A stretch of DNA of 64,000 nt from Rhizobium sp. 32-5/1 (lineage in GTDB: Bacteria > Pseudomonadota > Alphaproteobacteria > Rhizobiales > Rhizobiaceae). The stretch lies in NCBI RefSeq assembly GCF_029537235.1, contig NZ_CP120638.1, positions 3,040,501 to 3,104,500 of the forward strand. The letters are read 5' to 3'. The notes beneath the pieces are model-generated. The model ran no database searches, was not told where the DNA came from, and saw only the letters and a list, made by a program, of their open reading frames with translations. The translations under genes and the position numbers were made by a program. Positions 9,703-18,672 of the stretch are shown one piece after another (position 1 is the first letter of the stretch; every line of letters starts with the position of its first letter).

Positions 9703-12429
9703 TCAGGCGGCCATCCATTTCCGTTCACGGGCGAAGTTGGCGAGGTCGTTGGCGCTCATCGGGCGGGCAAAGGCATAACCCTGCAGACCGTAGCAGCCAA
9801 GTTCGCGCAATGCCGTGGCGTGCTCCATAGTCTCGACGCCTTCCGCAATGACATCGATGCCAAGCGATGTGCCGATGTCGATGATCGAGGCAACGAGCTG
9901 ACGTTGTTTGGGAGAAGTGAGAATCGGAATGATCAGCTGGCGATCGATCTTCAGGCGGCGCGGGGTCAGCTTCAGGAGGCTGACGATGGAGGCGTAACCC
10001 GTGCCGAAATCATCGATCTCAATATCGATACCGAAATTCTTGATCCGCTCGATGTTGGAGAGAACAGTGTAATCGCTCTCGTCGAAAGAGATTGATTCCA
10101 GCAGCTCGAATGCCAGTCGTCCGGTCGGTATGGTAAGCTGCGACAAGCGTTCTATCAGGTTTTCGTCATGCAGCCGCTGGTAGGATAGATTGACCGAGAT
10201 CTTGGGTATGTATATGCCGGACGCCTCCCAACGATGCAACTGGAACAACGCCTGCTCGAGAATGCGCTGGTCGATGTCGGCAATGACGTTGATGTCCTCA
10301 GCGGTTTTCAGAAACGCATAGGGCGCAAGCAGGCCCTTTGTCGGATGGTCCCATCGGGCCAAGGCCTCGACACCGATGATGTCAAGCGATACCGGGCAGA
10401 ACTGCGGCTGGAAATAGGCCACGAATTCGTTCTGTTCGAGCCCACGCAGGATTTCGTCCGCCGTCTGTTTGGATTTGATGACGGCTGTCTTCAGCGAATG
10501 GGTGAAAACCTCGTAGCGGTTGCGGCCGCGGCGTTTGGCTTCGTAGAGAGCGATATCGGCATTGACCAGAACCTGGGTCAGTTCTTCGTCGGTCCCCGTC
10601 TGGTGCGCTATTCCGATGCTGACGCCGATGCGACACTCCTGTTCCTTGTAGCGGATCGGCAGGCTCATCTCCTCGATTATCCGGCTCGCCATGGCAGTGT
10701 CGCTGTTCTCCGCCCGGCCGGTTTTCGAAATGATCACAAACTCGTCGCCGCCGATCCGGCCAACGAAATCGCTGTCCCTCGTATTCGCACGTAATACCTG
10801 GGCTGCATGCCGCAGGATTTCGTCCCCGGCGGCATGACCCAGCGTGTCGTTGATTTCCTTGAACCGGTCGAGATCGACATGGAAGATGCTGACAAAGTCG
10901 GCGCCTCCCGTCTGAACGCTCATCTCCGCGAGGATCTGATCGAGATAGCGGCGGTTGGGCAAGGTCGTCAGCGGGTCGTGAAGGGCATTGAACTCCATAC
11001 GATGTCGCGCCGATTCGAGTTCCGCGCTGTGCGCCTCTGCCTGCGTCTTGGCGTTTTCCAGAATAGCGTTGGTCTCGACGTCCCGGGTGACATCCCAGTT
11101 AACGCCCACGATCTTCTGATGGCCGCCGGCACCGAAATACTTCGAACCAATTGCACGGATGTAACGGACACTGCCATCCGTGAGGACGATGCGGAATTGG
11201 GAAACATAGCTTTCTGCCCCGGCCAAGGCATCGTTGAATTCGGCCTCGGCCTGTTGCAGATCGTCGGGATGCAGCGCTTTCTTCCAGTCATGATAGGTAC
11301 CCTCCAGATGCCGGCCGCCGTAAAGCTCCTTCATCCGGTCGTCCCAGAAGAGCGTGCCGTTTTCGATGTCGAGCTCCCAGATCCCGATTTGTGATGTATC
11401 GAGCGCGATCTTCAAGCGGTAGGAGAGTTCCAGCAGGCTTTCCTTGTTTTGTTTCAGAACCTCGATATTGCCCTGGCGTTCCTCCATCAGCCGGCCGGTA
11501 ATGAACATGGGAACAAGAATGAACAGGCCCGCTACCACGACAAGGAGGCGCAATTGCCATGTGTTTGGCGGCTCAAGCTGCCAGCCGCCTTTCGGAATGG
11601 CCAGGATTTGCCAGCTTCCGGCTGGGAGGTAAATGTTTCTCTCGACCGGATCCGATGTCCTGACGGCCGGTGCTCCATAAAACTGAGGGCCATCCTTACC
11701 CAGCCCGTCGCGCCCGACGATGGCAATATCGATGGTGTCGGCGACCGTGAGCAGCCCGCTTTCTTTGTAAAGCAAAGGGACATCAATGACAGCCGATACG
11801 ATCCCCCAGAAGTTGTTGGAGGACCCACGGCCGGAAATGAACAGCGGGAACCGACCGATGAGGCCTTCGCCGCCTTGAACCAGCTTGAGCGGGCCTGCAA
11901 GAACCATGGTGGCGGTTTCCTTCACGCGAAGAGCCGCAGCGCGTTGATCGTCGTTCTTGCGATAGTCGAGTCCGATGGCTTTTCTATTTGCCTCCACCGG
12001 ATAAACCATTGAAATGACGAGATTGGGCGCGGCCGCAATGCTTCGCAGATGCGATTTTTCATTGAACAGGTTTCTGGCCAATTCGACGAACCGGTTCTGA
12101 TCCATCCCGGGTTCGGTTGAGATTGTGGCTATCAGTCCCCGCACCAACTGGATATCGCCATTGATGTTCGCCTCGAGCTTGGCTCGGATGGGATTAAGCT
12201 CGGCTGCCACAGCTTCCCGCTCTTTAGCCTTGTAGACAACCCAGTTCTGATGTTCTGCAAATGCACCGGCGGCAATCACGATGAAAAAGGCAAGAATGGT
12301 CGGCAGGTAGTTCAGGCTGAACCAGCGCGCCGCCTTTGGTTTTCCCGGACTGTTCACTTGGCCTGAATGCACGATACCACCACATTGCTGTCCTGCCGGA
12401 CCTGTCTCGTGGGATAGTCGCAAAATCAT
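9703..12429 (-). CDS. CHASE-PAS-GGDEF-EAL membrane protein for cyclic-di-GMP turnover
   Basis: The 908-residue protein has a membrane helix near residues 40-62, a periplasmic CHASE-like sensor domain to about 280, a second helix near 293-315 (LLVVVAGLFILVPMF), a PAS domain around 340-460, a GGDEF domain around 480-640 and a C-terminal EAL domain. Both active-site signatures are intact: RIGGDEF in the cyclase and VEALARW with IDDFGTGY in the phosphodiesterase. It could therefore make or break cyclic-di-GMP in response to an external ligand. No I-site RxxD was confirmed. It stands alone and convergent to nothing obvious, so the regulated process is unknown. Confidence 0.92.
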   Translation of the reverse strand: MILRLSHETGPAGQQCGGIVHSGQVNSPGKPKAARWFSLNYLPTILAFFIVIAAGAFAEHQNWVVYKAKEREAVAAELNPIRAKLEANINGDIQLVRGLIATISTEPGMDQNRFVELARNLFNEKSHLRSIAAAPNLVISMVYPVEANRKAIGLDYRKNDDQRAAALRVKETATMVLAGPLKLVQGGEGLIGRFPLFISGRGSSNNFWGIVSAVIDVPLLYKESGLLTVADTIDIAIVGRDGLGKDGPQFYGAPAVRTSDPVERNIYLPAGSWQILAIPKGGWQLEPPNTWQLRLLVVVAGLFILVPMFITGRLMEERQGNIEVLKQNKESLLELSYRLKIALDTSQIGIWELDIENGTLFWDDRMKELYGGRHLEGTYHDWKKALHPDDLQQAEAEFNDALAGAESYVSQFRIVLTDGSVRYIRAIGSKYFGAGGHQKIVGVNWDVTRDVETNAILENAKTQAEAHSAELESARHRMEFNALHDPLTTLPNRRYLDQILAEMSVQTGGADFVSIFHVDLDRFKEINDTLGHAAGDEILRHAAQVLRANTRDSDFVGRIGGDEFVIISKTGRAENSDTAMASRIIEEMSLPIRYKEQECRIGVSIGIAHQTGTDEELTQVLVNADIALYEAKRRGRNRYEVFTHSLKTAVIKSKQTADEILRGLEQNEFVAYFQPQFCPVSLDIIGVEALARWDHPTKGLLAPYAFLKTAEDINVIADIDQRILEQALFQLHRWEASGIYIPKISVNLSYQRLHDENLIERLSQLTIPTGRLAFELLESISFDESDYTVLSNIERIKNFGIDIEIDDFGTGYASIVSLLKLTPRRLKIDRQLIIPILTSPKQRQLVASIIDIGTSLGIDVIAEGVETMEHATALRELGCYGLQGYAFARPMSANDLANFARERKWMAA

Positions 12430-12521
12430 CTTAATAAGATGTGCGAAGCGATCCGCACAGCTTTAGGTGCAATCCCTTGTGGCGAAAGATGCCTATCCGC
12501 GCGATGACAGGTTCATCGGGT

Positions 12522-14150
12522 TCAGACCGGCTTACCTCCGTCGATCATGGCGATCAGTGTTTCCAGCCTGTCGGCATCGCGCGGCAGCTTGTCGAGGCGC
12601 AGCCGGGAAATCCTCGGAAACCGCATGGCGACGCCGGATTTGTGGCGGCCGGACCGGTTGATTCCTTCGAAAGCGACTTCGACGACGAAGCCGAAATCGG
12701 CTTCCGCCCGGACGGACCGGACTGGGCCGAAGCGTTCGATCGTGTTGTTGCGCACAAAGCGGTCAAGCACTTCCAGCTCCGCGTCGGTGAAGCCGAAATA
12801 GGCCTTGCCGACGGGCACCAGCATGTCCTTGCCGTCGCCCTCGGTCCACACGCCGAAGGTGAAGTCGGAATAGTAGCTTGAGCGTTTGCCGTGCCCCCGT
12901 TGCGCATACATCAGCACCGCATCGATATTGTAGGGATTGCGCTTCCATTTGAACCACGGGCCTTTGGCGCGACCGGAGGTATAGGGCGAATCCAGCCTCT
13001 TCAGCATGATGCCCTCGATCACAGGATCGGGCGGATCGCTGCGCAGCCGGTCGAGTTCCTCCCAACTGGAAAACGGTACGAGCGGCGAAAGGTCGAAATG
13101 GGCTGGCGATGCCGCCTCCACAAGATTTGCCAATTTCTGGCGACGGGCAAGATAGCTGTCGGCGCGAATATCCGTTGCTCCGGAAAACAGAAGATCGTAT
13201 CCGCGGACGAAGGCCGGGTAGTCCTCCAGCATCTTGCTGCTGACGGTTTTGCGGTTCAGCCGCTGCTGCAGGTCGGAGAAGGTGCGGGTTGCGCGGTTGG
13301 TCCTGGATGTTCCGCCGACCAGAAGCTCGCCATCGATGACGCCTTCGAAATCCGCGGATTCAAGAATGTCCGGAAAGGCCCCGGAAATATCGTCGCCGCT
13401 GCGGGAATAGAGCCGTCTCGTGCCGCCGAGATTGGCCAGTTGCACGCGGATGCCGTCCCACTTCCATTCGGCGGCAAAGTCGGCCGGATCGAGGCCTGCA
13501 AGATCATTGTCGCCGACCGGCGTTGCCAGCATGACCGCATGGAATACTGCGGGTGTCGTCAGCGCCGGTTTTTCCGACTTGCCTTCCAGCCACTGGAAGA
13601 GCTGCGTGTAGGGTGGCGAAAGGCCGTGCCAGAGGGTCTCGACATCGGCGATCTCCCGACCGCCGACATCGGCCACGGCCTGTTTCGCCAGCCGCGCTGA
13701 AACGCCGATGCGCAGCCCTCCGGTTACGAGCTTCAGGAAGGCGTAACGGCTCGAACTGTCCATCTGGTCGAGAAGACTGCGGACCAGCCCTCTGACTTCG
13801 GAGCGACCCACGGATTGAAGCCGGTGGATTATGCCACCCAATGACAGGTCGTATTCCGGCGATCTCGCATCCGCCGCCGGTTCCCAGACCAGCGAAATCG
13901 TCTCGGCAAGATCGCCGACATAGTCATAGGAATAGCGGAAGAGGACCTCGTCCATCCGCTCCATCACGAGTTCGCGCAGGATGGCAGGCTTCACTGCCTT
14001 CAAGTCCAGCGTCCCGGCAATGGCGGCGAGCGCGTAGCCGCGGTCCGGGTCCGGCGTCGCCTTGAAGTAATCGGTGAGGAGCCTGATCTTGGCGTTGCGC
14101 TGCGGGGTGAGGACCAGTCGGTCGAGCAGTTCGGCAAAGGCGCGCATCAT
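12522..14150 (-). CDS. ATP-dependent DNA ligase, cisplatin-damage-response type (LigB/LigC-like)
   Basis: The protein has 542 residues from the first of two adjacent ATGs (14150 or 14147). The N-terminal 200 residues form the DNA-binding domain. Motif I, EWKWDGIR, places the adenylated lysine at about residue 230, followed by RLYSRSGDD, a DGELLV motif and IEGIMLKRLDSPY. The OB domain follows, and the protein ends with NRSGRHKSGVAMRFPRISRLR. It overlaps the stop codon of the upstream exonuclease. This ligase-exonuclease pair is a known DNA-damage-response module of proteobacteria, usually joined by a DEXH helicase and a phosphoesterase, which are not visible here. Confidence 0.93.
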   Translation of the reverse strand: MMRAFAELLDRLVLTPQRNAKIRLLTDYFKATPDPDRGYALAAIAGTLDLKAVKPAILRELVMERMDEVLFRYSYDYVGDLAETISLVWEPAADARSPEYDLSLGGIIHRLQSVGRSEVRGLVRSLLDQMDSSSRYAFLKLVTGGLRIGVSARLAKQAVADVGGREIADVETLWHGLSPPYTQLFQWLEGKSEKPALTTPAVFHAVMLATPVGDNDLAGLDPADFAAEWKWDGIRVQLANLGGTRRLYSRSGDDISGAFPDILESADFEGVIDGELLVGGTSRTNRATRTFSDLQQRLNRKTVSSKMLEDYPAFVRGYDLLFSGATDIRADSYLARRQKLANLVEAASPAHFDLSPLVPFSSWEELDRLRSDPPDPVIEGIMLKRLDSPYTSGRAKGPWFKWKRNPYNIDAVLMYAQRGHGKRSSYYSDFTFGVWTEGDGKDMLVPVGKAYFGFTDAELEVLDRFVRNNTIERFGPVRSVRAEADFGFVVEVAFEGINRSGRHKSGVAMRFPRISRLRLDKLPRDADRLETLIAMIDGGKPV

Positions 14151-15157
14151 TCGCCCTCGTCGTCATAGCCGACAAGATGCAGCGGCCGGGCGTCGATGCC
14201 CTGCAACTCGCACCAGCGCACCAGTGCTTCCTCGCGTCCATGCGTAACCCAAACTTGAGAGGGCGCGATTTCCCGGATCGTCTGGGTCAGTTCGGCCCAG
14301 TCGCAATGGTCCGAGACGATCATCGGCAGTTCGACGCCGCGCTGTTTGGCGCGCTGGCGCACAAGCATCCAGCCGGAGGCGAAGATCGACACGGGATCGG
14401 GGAAGCGCCGCGCCCATTTGTCGGCAAAGGCAGACGGCGGCCCGATGACCACCGCTCCGGCAAAAGCCTGCCGGTCCTGTCCGGCGATCGTCGCAGGACG
14501 GAGATCGCCAAGGTCGTATCCTTGCGTTCGGTAATAATCGCAGAGTTTCACAAGCGCGCCATGGATATAGATCGGCGCATCATGGCCCGCCTCGCGCAAA
14601 AGCGCGATGACGCGTTGCGCCTTGCCGAGCGCATAGGCGCCGACGAGATGGGCACGTTCGGGAAACTGTCGAAGCGAGGTCAGCAGCTTTGCGATCTCAT
14701 GGCGGTCGTCGGGATGGTGGAAGACGGGCAGACCAAAGGTTGCCTCGGTGATGAAGACGTCGCAGGAGACCGGTTCGAACGGCAGGCAGGTAGGGTCGCG
14801 ACGGCGCTTGTAGTCGCCGGAGACGACGATCCGGGTTCCCTGCGCCTCGACTGCGATCTGGGCCGAGCCCAGAACATGGCCTGCGGGATGAAAGCTGACC
14901 GTTGCGCCATTGATTGTAAGCCGCTCACCGAGGCTCGCCACTTGCTCGCTCTCGCAGAAATCCTCGCCGTAGCGAATGCGCATGATGTCCAGAGTCTCGC
15001 GGGTGGCAAGCACATGGGTGTGGCCGGAGCGGGCATGGTCGGCATGGCCATGGGTGATCAGGGCCCGCTCGACCGGCTGGACCGGATCGACATAAAACTG
15101 ACCGACCTCGCAGAAGAGGCCCTTCGGGGTGGGAAAAAGCAGCGTATCCGGTTTCAT
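14147..15157 (-). CDS. Ligase-associated DNA damage response exonuclease (metallo-beta-lactamase fold)
   Basis: The protein has 336 residues from the ATG at 15157; a TTG at 15178 is possible but less likely. The metal-binding HGHADHARSGH motif is at about residues 36-46, AGHVLGSAQI and SGDYKRRRDP follow, and the C-terminus carries the beta-CASP-like SDHCDW and VTHGREE elements. It resembles mRNA 3'-end-processing/SNM1-type nucleases and is the standard partner of the adjacent ligase, with which it shares a four-base overlap. Its role is inferred to be trimming DNA ends before ligation. Confidence 0.9.
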   Translation of the reverse strand: MKPDTLLFPTPKGLFCEVGQFYVDPVQPVERALITHGHADHARSGHTHVLATRETLDIMRIRYGEDFCESEQVASLGERLTINGATVSFHPAGHVLGSAQIAVEAQGTRIVVSGDYKRRRDPTCLPFEPVSCDVFITEATFGLPVFHHPDDRHEIAKLLTSLRQFPERAHLVGAYALGKAQRVIALLREAGHDAPIYIHGALVKLCDYYRTQGYDLGDLRPATIAGQDRQAFAGAVVIGPPSAFADKWARRFPDPVSIFASGWMLVRQRAKQRGVELPMIVSDHCDWAELTQTIREIAPSQVWVTHGREEALVRWCELQGIDARPLHLVGYDDEGE

Positions 15158-15227
15158 GGACGGGAAGATAGCTGGCAAACCCGAGCCTGCCAGCCGTGCG
15201 CTCCGATTTATTATTGCCCGGCCCCGC

Positions 15228-16181
15228 TCAGGCGGGACGGCCGATCGTCTCGGCGATCAGGGCCAGAACGGCATCGGCATCGACGCCGGTGCAGACATTC
15301 TGGCTTGGCAGTTCATCCCATGGGCTTGTCGGGAAGGAGCGGCTGTCCGGCTTCTGGATGGTCTGTCCATCGGCGATCCCACCGCAGACGACCCGGATCG
15401 CGCCGCTTCGCGTTTCAAACAGGTGCGGCGCCACGACGTAGACGCAGGCGCAGCTGTCATGCACGACCATGCCGTCATCGACATGCTGCTCGTAAAACTC
15501 GATGTAGAACTGCGAGATTTTCGCCAGAAGCGTGGCGCGCTCGCCGCCGGCCGCGGCAATATCGGCCATCAGCTTGCGGGTCATCACCGTCTTTGTCGTC
15601 ACGTCGAGACCAACCACCGTTACCGGCCAGGGAGCGGTCATCGCAACGTCGGCAGCATCAGGATCTCCGTGGATATTGGCTTCTGCGGCGGGGGTGATAT
15701 TGCCGGGCACATCAAAGGCGCCGCCCATGATCACCACATCCTTGACCAGCACGGCGATATCAGGATCTTCGCGCAGCGCCAGCGCCAGATTGGTCATGCG
15801 CCCCACGGCGACGATCGTCACTTCGCCGGGATGAGCGCGCACGGTCTCGATGATGAAGCGGTGCGCCGGGCGCGGGTCAAGATCGACATCGATGCTGTCG
15901 GGAACGCCGATATTGCCCAGACCGTCATCGCCGTGAATTCCAGTTGGCCAATCCACGTGCGGGCGCGAGGGGTCGAGCGTTTCGCCAAGCCCCTTGGCAA
16001 CGGGTGCATCGATGTTCCAGGTCTTCTTCAGATAGAGCGCATTGCGCGTCGTCGTCTCGATCGAGGCATTGCCGAAAACCGTCGTGATGCCGATCAGGTC
16101 GATGTCGGGATGCTGATGCAGGAAAAGCAGCGCCATTGCATCATCAATGCCGGGATCGGTGTCGAAAATTACCTTATGCAT
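15228..16181 (-). CDS. Inosine/uridine-preferring nucleoside hydrolase
   Basis: This 317-residue protein has the calcium-binding signature DTDPGIDDAMAL at residues 7-18, HGDDGLGN near 90, and VVIMGGAF with NPE-like GNITPAAEANIHGDPDAA in the middle. These identify the IUNH family, which splits ribonucleosides into ribose and base for purine or pyrimidine salvage. Substrate preference cannot be told from sequence. The gene is 92 bases downstream of the amino-acid dehydrogenase gene on the same strand. Confidence 0.92.
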   Translation of the reverse strand: MHKVIFDTDPGIDDAMALLFLHQHPDIDLIGITTVFGNASIETTTRNALYLKKTWNIDAPVAKGLGETLDPSRPHVDWPTGIHGDDGLGNIGVPDSIDVDLDPRPAHRFIIETVRAHPGEVTIVAVGRMTNLALALREDPDIAVLVKDVVIMGGAFDVPGNITPAAEANIHGDPDAADVAMTAPWPVTVVGLDVTTKTVMTRKLMADIAAAGGERATLLAKISQFYIEFYEQHVDDGMVVHDSCACVYVVAPHLFETRSGAIRVVCGGIADGQTIQKPDSRSFPTSPWDELPSQNVCTGVDADAVLALIAETIGRPA

Positions 16182-16272
16182 CGCGTTGTCTTCTCGTTTT
16201 GGGTCTCACCAGAGTTGCTGGCGGCTATGGAAACAAGGCGAGATTGAAAGTCAATCTTCGCCGTCTGCAATA

Positions 16273-17507
16273 TTATTGAAATCGCTCGATGCCGAAGGGC
16301 GCAAGATCGGCCGTATCCCCGCCGGACAGCAACCGGGTCACGGCCCTTGCGGTCACCGCCGAAAGGGTAAGGCCCAAATGCCCGTGGCCGAAGGCCATGG
16401 CAATGCGGGGATCCCGCGGGCTAAGCCCGATCACCGGCACCGAGTCGGGCGTCGAGGGACGCCGGCCCATCCATTCGGTACCACCGCTCTCGGGCAGGGA
16501 AGGCACATAACGGCGCATCTTGTTGCGCATCGCCGCGGCCCGGGCAAAATTGGCGGGGGCTTCCGGGCGGGCCAGTTCCACGGCGCCGCCGATCCGCAAG
16601 GCATTGCGCATCGGGGTCGCGACAAAGCCATGCTCTGCGAAGAAAACCGGCACTTCGAGTTTAACCTGCGGGTCGGCGAAGGTGGTGTTGTAGCCGCGTT
16701 CCGTCTCGAGCAGCACCTTGAGCCCCACCCCCGGACCAGGCCGCGCGACCAGACCCCCGCAGCGATGACGACCTTGTCGAACATCTCGCGCTCTTTTGCT
16801 ATGGTGGTCAGCCCGACGCCGTCGGCGGCCGATTGCACGGCCTCTACTGTCGCATCCACAAGACGTCCACGCTGGCGAATGTGGTTCTGGAGTTGCCGCA
16901 GCAGGGCTAGCGGATCGGCAAATGTCTGGTAGCCGTGGGAAAAAACGCCGCCGGCAAACTTGCCTTCAAGCGCCGGGACACGCGCGCGCGCCTGCGCGGC
17001 ATCGAGTTTCTCCACGGCATAGCCGAGAAGCCCTGCATTGCCCTGTTCGTGGCGAAAGGCGGCTTCAACGGCGCCCGGGCTGTCGAAGATCGTCAGCGCC
17101 CCGGTCGGCGCCATATGGCCGGAAAGACCAGCCATTGTCGCGAGAGCCTGATGCTCGGCCAGCGCCGAGCGCATCAGGCCAAGCAGCGCGAGGCGCGATG
17201 CCGAGACGCGGGAGGGTGCCGCAGCCTTCAGGAAAGCAATCATCCAGGGCATGAGGGCTATCAGATCCTGCCAGCGCAAAGTCAGTGGCCCGAGCGGATC
17301 CAGCAGCCATTTCGGCGCCTGCAGGATCATGTCCGGTCGCGCGAGCGGATCAATCTCGGGAACGGCGAGAATTCCGGCATTGCCGACCGAGGCGGGCAGG
17401 CCCCCGGCATCTTTTTCAAAGACTGTGACGTCGTGACCTTGTTCGATGAGATAGACGGCGGTAGCGCACCCGATGATGCCTCCGCCAGCAATGCCAATAC
17501 GCGCCAT
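16273..17507 (-). CDS. FAD-dependent D-amino-acid dehydrogenase-like oxidoreductase, frameshifted
   Basis: The start at 17507 gives an immediate Rossmann motif, GIAGGGIIGCATAVYL. The frame runs to VVIAAGVWSRGLVR and then fails. The continuing sequence, GVGLKVLLETERGYN and the C-terminal GHGHLGLTLSAVTA, is in the next frame, 16273 to about 16730. Adding one base to the C5 run at 16728-16732 restores a protein of about 411 residues, the normal size for the DadA/DAO family. These enzymes oxidise D-amino acids or related imino acids at the membrane. Substrate is unknown. The single homopolymer site suggests an assembly error. Confidence 0.85.
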
Positions 17508-17754
17508 GATGCAGGAAATGTCCTTCGGCAAAAGGGAAAGTGGTTGGTTTGGTTTTAGCAATGTCGCCGCCGCGATCAATCGATTTCGCCGCCAATATCC
17601 GGCTGCGTCGTTTTGGCATTGCGCCAGGACGGGACATCTTTTCCCTGCAGCGGAACAAGGGCTGCTTCAGCGCTTAAACTTTCCGAAACGTCGATGCCGT
17701 AGGTTTGCCGCTTAAGTTATGTATTGGAGCGGAACCGATGGTGGAGCAGCGGGC

Positions 17755-18635
17755 GTGAAGGCGAAGATCCTCAAGATGCGCTTTCCAAAAAAGTGATGCT
17801 CATCCTTTCGGGTGTGCTGCTGCTTGGCGGCGCTTCCGGCGCCTTTGCGCTTTATGCAGCGAAAGGCACGTTCCATGTGGAAACGGCCGAAGAAGCCTCC
17901 CTTTCCGGACAGGCCTGCACGACAGTTCAGACCCTGAAACTCCGGCGCAACGGACAGCGCTGGATCCGCAAATATGTGGAAACCGACAGCATCGGCGGCA
18001 TCGATCGCGTTCGCACGGCGCTGCGGGTGACCGGGGTTCTGGCAAAGCAGGAAAAGGCCGACTTCTACCAGGTGGTCATTCTCGATCATGCCGGCCCGAA
18101 AGATCGTGCGCGTTTCCGCGGTGCGGCAATCGGGGCGGAGGTTCTGTTTGCGCCGCAGCCGGAGCAAATCCCCGGCATGATGGCCCCCTTCGTTGCCAAG
18201 TACAATGAGGCGGATGCGAATATGGCCGGCCTGTTCCACGGCAAGGAAGTCGTGATGCCGCTGGAGGCTATCAAGGCAACACTGACGGAAATGGACGACA
18301 AATCCGACTGTACGGATCTGATCGTGGAAATCGGCGAACCGGGATCGGAAGCCGAACACAAGAGCATGCCCGGAGATGAAGAAGTGGTTGCCGGCCACGA
18401 GCCTGCCGGTGAACATGGCGAGGCTGAGGAAAGCGGGCATGGTGAAACGCCCGCTGAGGAGGCGCATGGCGAAGCGACGGCGGCAGACGAAGCGGGTGGC
18501 GGCATGTTCGCCTCGATCAAGAAAATGATCTTCGGCTCGGAAGAGGATACTCCTTCACCGGCGCCGGATCATGACGCGGCTGCTCCGGCAGAAGCCGAAG
18601 AACACGCGGCGGCCGAAAAAGCCGCCGCCCATTGA
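17755..18635 (+). CDS. Membrane-anchored hypothetical protein with acidic, histidine-rich tail; probable frameshift near start
   Basis: The main frame begins at a GTG-ATG just upstream of a single transmembrane helix, LILSGVLLLGGASGAFALY, followed by a 200-residue conserved-looking domain with EQIPGMMAPFVAKYNEADAN, and a low-complexity tail rich in Glu, Ala and His. A better start is the GTG at 17755, with GGAG eight bases upstream, which encodes a basic VKAKILKMRFPKK leader. It joins the helix only if one A is added to the run at 17787-17792. Basic leader plus helix resembles other rhizobial bitopic proteins. I do not recognise a function. Confidence 0.7.
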
Positions 18636-18662
18636 GGCTGGCCGGACTTTTGTCCGGGAGCC
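18636..18662. terminator. Hairpin between convergent genes
   Basis: Arms CCGGAC/GTCCGG around a TTTT loop, extended by GGCT/AGCC with small bulges, lie between the stop codons of the hypothetical gene and lysS. Its position suggests a shared terminator, although no strong T tract follows on either strand. Confidence 0.5.
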
Positions 18663-18672
18663 TGAGCCTATT

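Noticed and set aside
14177..15697. A 506-codon plus-strand frame across the exonuclease gene
   Set aside because: It crosses two real minus-strand genes and shows no conserved motif.
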